Shown: piece after piece, positions 17,779-24,849 of the stretch
Position numbering within the stretch: position 1 is the first letter of the stretch
Layout of the letters: each line of letters begins with the position of its first letter
NCBI GenBank assembly: GCA_015075635.1
Contig: JABTUA010000001.1
Span: forward strand, 2,728,001 to 2,792,000
Length of the DNA stretch: 64,000 nt
Reading direction: 5' to 3'
Source: Polyangiaceae bacterium
GTDB lineage: Bacteria; Myxococcota_A; Polyangia; Polyangiales; Polyangiaceae
Made by a program: the position numbers and the translations under genes
Notes under the pieces: generated by a model
Told to the model about the DNA's origin: nothing
Databases searched by the model: none
What the model saw: the letters and a program-made list of their open reading frames with translations, nothing else

Positions 17779-18942
17779 TCAGCGTCTCGAGCGACGCCGG
17801 CCGACGATCAGGGTGAGACCCAAGAGCGCCGAGAGCAGCGCGCCCGGCGGTCCCTTGCGAGCCGGGACGCTGCAGTCGCAGCCGCCGCCCTCGACGACGC
17901 CGTCCAGGCCGGTGCCACCGGAGCCGCTGCTGCCGGCCGCGCCGCCCGTGCCGCTGCCGCCGGTGCCGCTGATGCCCGCTGAGCCGCCCGTGCCGCTGCC
18001 GCCCGCGCCACCACCGCCCGCGAGGCCACCCGTGCCACCGCTGCCGGCGAGGCCACCCGTGCCGCCGCTGCCTGCGACACCACCCGCGCCGCCGCCTGCG
18101 ACACCGCCGGAGCCGCCGGTGCCGGTTCCACCGCTGCCCGCGACGCCGCCAGTGCCTGTGCCACCAGTGCCTGTGCCGCCAGTGCCCGTGCCGCCAGTGC
18201 CCGTGCCGCCGGTGCCCGTGCCGCCGGTGCCCGTGCCGCCGGTGCCCGTGCCGCCGGTGCCCGTGCCGCCGGTGCCAGCGCCACCGCTGCCAGCAGCGCC
18301 GCCCGTACCACCGGTGCCGCCGCTGCCGCCCGTACCGCCGTCCGGTGCCGGACCGCAGGTCCCCGCTCCGCTACACGTCCCCGTCCCGCACTTCACACCT
18401 TGCTGCAGGTTCGAGTCCTCGCACTTGGTCGCCAGGATCGAGTCGCAGGTCTGGAAGGTGCAGTTCTGACCCTGGCGCCCGTAGTCGCAGCGCTGCCCCG
18501 GCGGGATCTGCTGGCAGGTCCCGCTGATGCACTGGCCCGCGCACTTGTCGTGCACGTTGCTCGGGCGGCAGGCGGTGCCGTCGGGGGCGGCCCCGCTCAC
18601 GCACTGCGTCCCGGAGCAGCTCGAGGTACAAAAGGTGTCGTCGCCGCAGAGCCTGCCGTTGATGTTGGGCAGGCCCAGCTGGCTGATGGGAAAACACTGC
18701 ATCTTCCCGTCGGAATCGATGTCGCAGACGCCCTGGCACTCGGTCAGCGGACCGTTGTCGTCGGGGTCGCAGGCGTTCTGGTATGTCATCATCTGGCACT
18801 TGCCAGTGACGAGCGACGTGCTCGCGACGGCGGTCGTGGGCTCGACGGGTGCCGCCGGCTCCTCCCCAGCGCAGCCCGGCACGACCGCAGCGCTCAGCGC
18901 AAACACCGATACCCAACGCGACGCGATCCGTTTGGCGTTCAT
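17779..18942 (-). CDS. Cys-rich lipoprotein with Gly/Thr repeat linker and MYXO-CTERM signal
   Basis: About 387 residues. The N-terminus has a lipoprotein signal (SAAVVPGC), then ~150 residues with about 20 Cys in short loops (CQGVCDIDSDGKMQC, CTSSCSGTQC, CAGQCISGTCQQ). A ~130-residue linker of GTGTGG-type repeats follows. The C-terminus is a MYXO-CTERM signal: CDC, a hydrophobic span (LLSALLGLTLIVG) and RRRSRR. The ATG at 18942 has a GAGGAG ribosome site just upstream. Having both a lipobox and a C-terminal sorting signal is unusual. Surface exposure is likely; function is unknown. Confidence 0.82.
   Translation of the reverse strand: MNAKRIASRWVSVFALSAAVVPGCAGEEPAAPVEPTTAVASTSLVTGKCQMMTYQNACDPDDNGPLTECQGVCDIDSDGKMQCFPISQLGLPNINGRLCGDDTFCTSSCSGTQCVSGAAPDGTACRPSNVHDKCAGQCISGTCQQIPPGQRCDYGRQGQNCTFQTCDSILATKCEDSNLQQGVKCGTGTCSGAGTCGPAPDGGTGGSGGTGGTGGAAGSGGAGTGGTGTGGTGTGGTGTGGTGTGGTGTGGTGTGGTGTGGTGTGGVAGSGGTGTGGSGGVAGGGAGGVAGSGGTGGLAGSGGTGGLAGGGGAGGSGTGGSAGISGTGGSGTGGAAGSSGSGGTGLDGVVEGGGCDCSVPARKGPPGALLSALLGLTLIVGRRRSRR
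18150..18273 (-). repeat. 15-base tandem repeat coding for GTGTGG linker
   Basis: About eight copies of a 15-base unit (GTGCCCGTGCCGCCG on the plus strand with few changes) inside the MYXO-CTERM lipoprotein gene. The 3'-most copies in the coding direction carry A and T variants, the central ones are identical. Confidence 0.85.
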
Positions 18943-19005
18943 GACCCGACTCCTCGAAACGAACATCGTTTCCCGCATCCGGTCGGGATGTCAACCCTGG
19001 TCGGC

Positions 19006-20919
19006 CTACCTTGCGCAGCGGACTCCGACGCTGAAGAGCCGGGACTCCGGTGTCGCAAAACTCCTCGCCGAGCTCAGTATCGTCGCGGGATTACCGAAGA
19101 ACGAGCCGCCGCGCATGGTGCGGCCGGAGCCGGCCGTGGCGTAGCAGTTCACGCAGGGCAGCGGGTACGGGTTCGAATACGTGTCGAGGACCCACTCCCA
19201 CACGTTGCCCGAGAGCTCCATGCTTCCATAGCGACCGGCTCCCTTCGAGAGCGAGCCCACGGGCAGGAGGTCTTCCCGCGAGCAGCCCGCGACGCCGTCG
19301 CCGAAGCACTGGCTCACCCCGTCGAGGTAGTAGCTCGCGTAGGTCGCGTCGACGGTCGTGGCGGTGGGCGGAGACGACCAAGGGAACACGCGCTGCTCCG
19401 TGCCGCCCGCCGAAGCGAAGTTCCACTCCGCTTCGGTCGGGAGGCGCGCGCCGTCCCAAGCGCAAAACGCGAAGGCGTCGTACCAGGTGACGCAGTTCAC
19501 GGGCCGCGCATCGTCCGGTCCGGGTTGATCGCCATAGGTCGCGTAGCTCGGGTTGCAGGCGAGCGCCGTCTCCAGGGCGGCAGTGCTCGCGGCGAGCTTG
19601 CTGTTCCAGCTGGCCTGCCAACCACTGCCGGCGATGTTCGGGTGCTGACCCGCGCCCGCCGCCGGAGGGCTCGCCTGAGTGCCCTTGCCTGCCTTCACGA
19701 AGGCGCGGAAGCGCGCGACCGTGACCTCGTAGGCGTCGAGACGGAAGTCGGAGACCGTGGCCGGGTACCCCGAGTCCGTGTAGCTGACGGCGTCGTACCC
19801 CCTGAGGAAGCTGCCGCCGCCGATCGCGTTCGATGCGCAACAGTAGCCGGACTTGTTCGGACCGCACTGTCCGGGGAGCGCAGCACAACTCGCTGGCGTG
19901 GCCGGCTCGCACAGTCCGTCGTGGCAGCTCGGCGTCGAGCCGCTGCAGCTCGCCGCGGGCTTCCACTGCCCGCTGGCGTCACACGACTCCGGTTGATTGG
20001 CGCTGCAGCGCTTCGCGCCGGGGACGCAGACCCCGCTGCACGCCCCGTTCAGACAGACGTAGGAGCACACCGTCGCGAGGAACCATTGCCCGTCCGCCCC
20101 GCACACCTCTCGGGTCGTTCCGCTGCATTTCGCCGCGCCCGGGACGCAGACCCCGCAGCTGCCGGCGCCGTTGCACACGCCGCCGGTCCCGCAGGCGGTC
20201 CCGGCCGGCAGAGCCGTGGTGCCGCAGCTGCCCTGCGCCGTACAGCTCGCCGCGAAGCAAGGATTCGACGGCGCGGCGCAGTCTGCGGCGGAGGTGCACG
20301 CGACGCACGAGAGGAGCGCCGAGCTGCACTTGCCCAGCCCGCAGCTCTGTGTGACCTCCCACGCGCTCCCGCTCGGGTTGCAGGTCTCGAGGGTGTCGCC
20401 GTTGCACTGCTTCGCGCCCGGGCTGCAGAGGGGCGCAGCGTCGCTGGAGTCCGCGGGAGCTTCTGCCGCGTCCGCGTCCTGCGGCGGCGCATCGCTCGGC
20501 GCATCGGGCGCATCCGCGCTGGTATCGGGCGCCGCGTCGGACGCATCGCCAGGCTGACCGTCGGACGCGTCGCCCGCATCCGGCTCGCCGCCCGCGCTGC
20601 CGCCGCTCCCACCGCCGCCCGCGCTGCCGCCGCTCCCACCGCCGCCCGCGCTGCCGCCGCTGCCTGAGACGCCGCCGCTGCCTGAGCTGCCTCCTGAGCT
20701 GCCGCCGCTGCCTGAGCTGCCTCCCGAGCTGCCGCCGCTGCCCGAGCTGCCGCCGCTGCCCGAGCTGCCGCCGCTGCCCGAGCTGCCGCCGCTGCCCGAG
20801 CTGCCGCCGCTGCCCGAGCTGCCGCCGCTGCTCCCATCATCCGAGCATGCGCCAACCCAGAACGAGGCCGTCAGCACCACGACGAGCCCAAGCTGAAAGC
20901 GCGTCGGTTCCAGCACCAC
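19006..20919 (-). CDS. Lipoprotein with Ser/Gly linker, Cys-rich repeats and FGE-sulfatase domain
   Basis: About 637 residues. Lipobox WVGAC near residue 24, then ~90 residues of SSGSGG repeats, an Asp/Ala-rich stretch, and Cys-rich repeats (~160-360; CxPGAKxC, CDASGQWKPAASC). The C-terminal ~250 residues form an FGE-sulfatase (SUMF1-like) domain: YEVTVARFRAFVKAG, PVNCVTWYDAFAFCAW, RLPTEAEWNFASAGG, LSGNVWEWVLD, RTMRGGSF. The catalytic cysteines of true formylglycine-generating enzymes after GGSF are absent. GTG 20919 was chosen; the longer frame runs backward through the tRNA gene and is spurious. Role unknown. Confidence 0.85.
   Translation of the reverse strand: MVLEPTRFQLGLVVVLTASFWVGACSDDGSSGGSSGSGGSSGSGGSSGSGGSSGSGGSSGSGGSSGGSSGSGGSSGGSSGSGGVSGSGGSAGGGGSGGSAGGGGSGGSAGGEPDAGDASDGQPGDASDAAPDTSADAPDAPSDAPPQDADAAEAPADSSDAAPLCSPGAKQCNGDTLETCNPSGSAWEVTQSCGLGKCSSALLSCVACTSAADCAAPSNPCFAASCTAQGSCGTTALPAGTACGTGGVCNGAGSCGVCVPGAAKCSGTTREVCGADGQWFLATVCSYVCLNGACSGVCVPGAKRCSANQPESCDASGQWKPAASCSGSTPSCHDGLCEPATPASCAALPGQCGPNKSGYCCASNAIGGGSFLRGYDAVSYTDSGYPATVSDFRLDAYEVTVARFRAFVKAGKGTQASPPAAGAGQHPNIAGSGWQASWNSKLAASTAALETALACNPSYATYGDQPGPDDARPVNCVTWYDAFAFCAWDGARLPTEAEWNFASAGGTEQRVFPWSSPPTATTVDATYASYYLDGVSQCFGDGVAGCSREDLLPVGSLSKGAGRYGSMELSGNVWEWVLDTYSNPYPLPCVNCYATAGSGRTMRGGSFFGNPATILSSARSFATPESRLFSVGVRCAR
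20731..20838 (-). repeat. 18-base tandem repeat coding for SSGSGG linker
   Basis: Five identical copies of GCCGCCGCTGCCCGAGCT (plus strand) and a sixth variant copy, with more diverged copies on the lower-coordinate side, inside the FGE-domain lipoprotein gene. Confidence 0.88.
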
Positions 20920-20942
20920 CCTTCGACCTCGGATTTTCTTCG

Positions 20943-21015
20943 AGCGGGAAACGGGATTCGAACCCGCGACCCCAAGCTTGGGAAGCTTGTGCTCTACCAG
21001 CTGAGCTATTCCCGC
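20943..21015 (-). tRNA. tRNA-Gly (anticodon CCC)
   Basis: A 73-base cloverleaf reads on the minus strand. The acceptor arm is GCGGGAA paired with TTCCCGC, with discriminator T. D-stem is GCTC/GAGC, anticodon stem CAAGC/GCTTG with loop TTCCCAA (anticodon CCC, reading GGG), variable loop GGGTC, and T-arm GCGGG-TTCGAAT-CCCGT. CCA is not encoded. Confidence 0.97.
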
Positions 21016-21105
21016 GAAGTGCCCCGAGCATAGCGCCTGCCCCGCCGCCCGCAAAGCCCGGACCGCCCTTGACCCACCCGCCCGCGCCAATTACTTCTTC
21101 GCGGC

Positions 21106-21372
21106 GTGAAGCTCGCTACCGTTCATTCCGCTTGTGAATGCCAGGCACGCTTGTCCGCGGAGCTCGACGAGAACAAGCACGTCCACCGGGGCTGGGCCAC
21201 GGATCTCGGCCGCGGCAAGACCCGGATCGCCCCGGCCCACAGCATCCACCCGGCTTCTGAGCGCTTCCAGCTGGGCTGGGCCTGCCCCATGTGCGGCCGC
21301 AACACGCTCCGCTCCTTCGAGACCAGCGGCCTGGTCTGGAGCGAACGCGCGGACCTCGCACAGAGCGCCTGA
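21106..21372 (+). CDS. Small hypothetical protein with CPMCG motif
   Basis: 88 residues from a GTG start. Its third codon positions are overwhelmingly G/C from residue ~15, and no shadow gene explains it, so it looks truly coding. There is a CEC near the N-terminus and a CPMCGRNTLRSF segment in the middle, which could form one zinc site. No ribosome site is evident. It converges with a small TPR-like gene three bases away. Function unknown. Confidence 0.65.
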   Translation: MKLATVHSACECQARLSAELDENKHVHRGWATDLGRGKTRIAPAHSIHPASERFQLGWACPMCGRNTLRSFETSGLVWSERADLAQSA

Positions 21373-21375
21373 CGG

Positions 21376-21702
21376 CTAGGCAGCCGCGACCCTGAAGGCG
21401 TCGTCGCCGGCCAAGAGCCCTGCGAGGAGCGCCAGCGTGACGCGCGCCTTGTCGACGTGGCGGTCGCGCTCGCGGAGCCACACCGCCTGCTTGAGCGCGC
21501 TCACCGCCTCGTCGCGCCGGCCGGCCCGCACGCAGGCGACCGCGTAGAGCGTCCAGAGCCGCGCATCGTCGAGGACTCGGTAGCAGGCCTCGCGCATCAC
21601 CAGCATCGCGCGCCGGTGCTCACCGCGGCGCCGGTGGCGGCGCGCACGCGCCAGGAGGTCGGTCTCTGCGGGACGAGGCGCGGGACGCTGGTGTTTTCGC
21701 AT
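21376..21702 (-). CDS. Small TPR-like protein
   Basis: About 108 residues. After a basic N-terminus, the segments AMLVMREACYRVLDDARLW and LYAVACVRAGRRDEAVSALK pair as helices in the manner of two TPR units. The start was put at MRKHQRPAP; an upstream in-frame start adds 19 low-complexity residues. It probably mediates a protein contact. No partner is suggested by position except the downstream dehydrogenase pair on the same strand. Confidence 0.6.
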   Translation of the reverse strand: MRKHQRPAPRPAETDLLARARRHRRRGEHRRAMLVMREACYRVLDDARLWTLYAVACVRAGRRDEAVSALKQAVWLRERDRHVDKARVTLALLAGLLAGDDAFRVAAA

Positions 21703-21790
21703 GGGTGTGCTGGCGCGCCGAGCGGCACGCCCCCTTTCCTGCCCGCTCGGTGCTCGCACACTCGACGCCGAATGGAAAAGTTTGTGGCGC

Positions 21791-22927
21791 TCACATCGAC
21801 GCTTGGTAGAGCGCGAGCAGATCGCTGCGCGTGCACGGGCGCGGGTTCGAGCGGTGGCAGGCGTCCTCGAAAGCCTTGTCCGCCAGGCGTCCCAGCACCT
21901 CCGGCTTCACGCCTTCCGCCGCCAGACCGTTCGGCAGCCCGATGCGCGCTCGGAGCGCGCGCACTGCGGCGGCAGCTCCACCGAGCTCGGCCTCGCCGCC
22001 CAGGAGCAGCGACAGATGGAGCACGCGTTCGAGCGCTGCTTCCTCGTTGAAGCGCAGCACCGCCGGCAGGCACAGCGCGTTGGCCAGGCCGTGGTGCATG
22101 CCGAGCTCGCTCGACAGCGGGTGCGCCAGCGAATGGCACGCCCCGAGCCCCTTCTGGAACGACACCGCGCCCATCATGGCCGCCTTCATCATGCCGCCGC
22201 GCGCGTCCAGATCGTCACCGTTCGTCACCGCGGTCTCGATGTTCTTCGTCACCAGATCCACGCCGGCCAAGGCGATCGCATCCGCCATGGGGTGGTCGCC
22301 CAGGGCCAAGTAGGCCTCGACGCAGTGGGTGAGCGCGTCGAAGCCGGTGGCGGCGGTCACCTTTGCCGGAAGCCGGCGCGTCAGCTCGGGGTCCAAAATG
22401 GCGCAGCGAGGCAGGAGCTGGGGCGCGAAGATCACCGTCTTCCTGTTGCTCGAGGCGACCGTGAGCACGCCGGAGCGTCCCACCTCGCTGCCGGTGCCGG
22501 CGGTGGTCGGCAGCGCGATCACCGGCGGCACGTCGCGCGGGATGTTCACGCCACCGTCGATGGCGTCGTCCAGCTCCTCCCAAGGTCGGCTGGTCCGCGC
22601 GCGCACCGCGATCAGCTTGGCGCAGTCGAGCGGCGAACCGCCGCCGATGGCGACGATGCCGTCGGCGCGATGGTCGGCGTAGGCCTTGGCACCGGCCTCG
22701 ACGTTCGCCTCCGTGGGATTCGGCTCAACGCCGGAGAAGACGGCCACCGCGAGGCCCGCCGCAGCGAGGGCCCGCTCCAGCCCGGCGGAGAGGCCGGCGG
22801 CGGCAACGGCCGCGTCCGTGACGAGCAAGGGACGGGTCATGCCCGCGAGCTTCGCCTCCTCGCCCACGCGGCCGGCCTCGCCGGCACCGAACACGATCTT
22901 CGTCGGAAAGCTCCAAATGGTCGTCAT
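21791..22927 (-). CDS. Iron-containing (group III) alcohol dehydrogenase
   Basis: 378 residues. NAD(P)-dependent alcohol/aldehyde interconversion. Marks are IVAIGGGSPLDCAKLIA, LPTTAGTGSEV, and the metal-binding segments GFDALTHCVEAY, CHSLAHPLSS and MHHGLANAL, which supply the Asp and three His ligands. The ATG overlaps the stop of the glutamine-synthetase-like gene by one base (TGATG), so the two are translated together. That pairing suggests a shared amine or amino-alcohol pathway. Substrate unknown. Confidence 0.93.
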   Translation of the reverse strand: MTTIWSFPTKIVFGAGEAGRVGEEAKLAGMTRPLLVTDAAVAAAGLSAGLERALAAAGLAVAVFSGVEPNPTEANVEAGAKAYADHRADGIVAIGGGSPLDCAKLIAVRARTSRPWEELDDAIDGGVNIPRDVPPVIALPTTAGTGSEVGRSGVLTVASSNRKTVIFAPQLLPRCAILDPELTRRLPAKVTAATGFDALTHCVEAYLALGDHPMADAIALAGVDLVTKNIETAVTNGDDLDARGGMMKAAMMGAVSFQKGLGACHSLAHPLSSELGMHHGLANALCLPAVLRFNEEAALERVLHLSLLLGGEAELGGAAAAVRALRARIGLPNGLAAEGVKPEVLGRLADKAFEDACHRSNPRPCTRSDLLALYQASM

Positions 22928-24330
22928 CAAATCACCTCGAAATAGCGCGCGAGCTCCCAATCGGTGACGGCTCGCTCGAAACAGCGCACTTCCCAGTCGC
23001 GGGTGCGCGCGTAATGGTCGACGAACTCGGCGCCGAACAGCGCGCGGGCGGCCTTGCTCTTGCCGAGGAGCTCGGTCGCCTCGGCGAGCGTCGCCGGCAG
23101 GCGCTCTCCCGCGGCGCTCGCGTCCCCGGTCGACTCGGGAGGCAGCGCCAGCCCCTTCTCGATTCCCCAAAGGCCCGCGCCGAGGCAGGCGGCCATCGCC
23201 ACGTGGGGGTTGATGTCCGCGGCCGTCTGCCGGTACTCGATGCGCTGCGAGGTCTCGTTGCCGAGATCGATGAGTCGGATGGCCGAGGTCCGGTTGTCGG
23301 CTGCCCAGCTGGGCGTGAGCGGCGCCCAGACGCCGGGCACGTAGCGCTTGTAGCTGTTGACGGTCGGCGAGTAGAGCGCCGTGAGCTCGCGCATCAGCGC
23401 CATCTGCCCGGCGATGTACTGGCGCATGGTCGCCGAGATGTTTCGCGACGCGCGGGCGTCGAAGAAGGCGTTCTTGCCGTTCTTCCACAGCGTCTGGTGC
23501 AGGTGCCCGCTCGACCCGGGCAGCGCCGCGTTCCACTTCGCCATGAAGGTGACGCTGATGCCGTGCCGGTGGGCGATCTGCTTCACCGCGGTCTTGAACA
23601 GCGCCGCCTTGTCCGCGGCCCGGAGCGCGTCATCGTAGCGAATCGCCGCCTCGTACACCCCTGGGCCGGTCTCGGTGTGCAGTCCCTCGATCTCGACGTC
23701 GAAGGCCGCGAGGCCCTCCATCAGGTCGCGCATGAGCTCGGAGTCCTGCCCCGCGCGCACCCAGCTGTAGCCGAACATGCCGGGGTCCAGGGGCGTCAGC
23801 TTTTGGAAGCCCTTCGCGTGGAGCGTGTCGCGCGTCTCCTGGAAGAAGTAGAACTCGAACTCGGCGCCGAACTTCGCGGTGAACCCCAGCCGCTCCGCGC
23901 GCGCGATCACGCGTTTGAGCAGCGAGCGCGGGCAGGCGGGATGGGGGCCGCCCTCGGCGTCCCTGAAATCGCAGAGCAACGCGACGACTCCCGGCTCCCA
24001 CGGCACGACCCGGAGCGTGCTCGGGTCGAGAACGGCGTGAGCGTCGGGGTAACCCGTGTGCCAGCCGGTGACGCGCGCGTTGTCGTACAGGGCGTCGGCC
24101 ACGTCCCAACCGAAGATGACGTCACAGAACCCGAAGCCCTTGCTCAGGGCCGACTTCAGCTTGTCGAGCGAGACGTATTTCCCGCGCAGCACCCCGTCCA
24201 GATCGAAGCCGCCAATCTTGGCGCGCGTGATGCCTTGGCGTGCGAGGTCGGAAACCAGGTCCGCCTCACCCGGGCTCCTGCTCTCGGCGCGGCGCGGCGC
24301 CCCCCGCTTCGCTCGCTGCTTCTTGGCCAT
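22927..24330 (-). CDS. Glutamine synthetase family ligase (gamma-glutamyl-amine synthetase type)
   Basis: About 467 residues. The GS catalytic domain is clear: GAEFEFYFF, GPGVYEAAIRYDDALRAAD, FMAKWNAALPGSSGHLHQTL, NSYKRYVPG and the EYRQTAADINPHVAMAACLGAG tail region. The N-terminal domain is short and the usual biosynthetic adenylylation Tyr segment is not present. Sequences of this type (PuuA, GlnA3/GlnA4) glutamylate polyamines or ethanolamine rather than ammonia. Coupling to an iron alcohol dehydrogenase supports amine catabolism. MAKKQ was chosen as the start; an upstream in-frame codon adds four residues. Confidence 0.85.
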   Translation of the reverse strand: MAKKQRAKRGAPRRAESRSPGEADLVSDLARQGITRAKIGGFDLDGVLRGKYVSLDKLKSALSKGFGFCDVIFGWDVADALYDNARVTGWHTGYPDAHAVLDPSTLRVVPWEPGVVALLCDFRDAEGGPHPACPRSLLKRVIARAERLGFTAKFGAEFEFYFFQETRDTLHAKGFQKLTPLDPGMFGYSWVRAGQDSELMRDLMEGLAAFDVEIEGLHTETGPGVYEAAIRYDDALRAADKAALFKTAVKQIAHRHGISVTFMAKWNAALPGSSGHLHQTLWKNGKNAFFDARASRNISATMRQYIAGQMALMRELTALYSPTVNSYKRYVPGVWAPLTPSWAADNRTSAIRLIDLGNETSQRIEYRQTAADINPHVAMAACLGAGLWGIEKGLALPPESTGDASAAGERLPATLAEATELLGKSKAARALFGAEFVDHYARTRDWEVRCFERAVTDWELARYFEVI

Positions 24331-24383
24331 GCGCACCGGCAATACCGGAGGCGACCAGCGGTCGCAATTGTGGACTCGGAGAA

Positions 24384-24785
24384 TCAGTCCGCGAGCGCTT
24401 CGCGCACCGTCTCCACCAGCCGCTCCACGGGATACGGCTTGGCCAGGTAGGCGACGACGTTCGGCTCACGAAGCAGCGCAGGAGGAACGTCTTCTCGGGA
24501 GTAGCCGCTGGTGAGCACGACACGGGTCCTCCGCCCGCGGATCCGCCGGATCACCTCCGCCGAGCTCACGCCGGGGAGAGTCAGATCCAAGATCAGCAGG
24601 TCGAAGCCGGGCTCGCCGCTTGCGATCGCGATGGCGCGCTCCCCGTCCGCAACGGCCTCGGCCACGAACCCGAAGTGGCGCAACAGGCCCGCGGTCAGCT
24701 CGGCGAGCCGCGCTTCGTCATCGCAGATCAGGATGCGCCGGTTGTGCTCGACAGCCGCGACCGGCTGGATGCCTGCCTGTGCCAC
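24384..24785 (-). CDS. Single-domain response regulator (receiver only)
   Basis: About 133 residues. A full receiver fold: RILICDDEARLAEL (acidic pocket), LLILDLTLPG (phospho-acceptor Asp), VVLTSGY (Thr/Ser switch), YLAKPYP (Lys). There is no output domain, so it is a CheY/Spo0F-like phosphorelay piece, probably the receiver released from a hybrid kinase chain. GTG 24785 has a GAGGGGAG ribosome site; a start at 24848 would add 21 unlikely residues. It lies between the GS gene and the first kinase, all on the minus strand. Confidence 0.88.
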   Translation of the reverse strand: MAQAGIQPVAAVEHNRRILICDDEARLAELTAGLLRHFGFVAEAVADGERAIAIASGEPGFDLLILDLTLPGVSSAEVIRRIRGRRTRVVLTSGYSREDVPPALLREPNVVAYLAKPYPVERLVETVREALAD

Positions 24786-24849
24786 TCTGCTCCCCTCTCT
24801 CGGGGTGGAGACTAGCTCACGCGGGCGGCAGGCGCCAAGCGCCGGCACA

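Noticed and set aside
20920-21090. N-terminal extension of the FGE lipoprotein gene through an ORF upstream
   Set aside because: The extension translates the tRNA-Gly gene in reverse sense (typical AQLVEH...GSNPVSRS artefact), so the real start lies after it.
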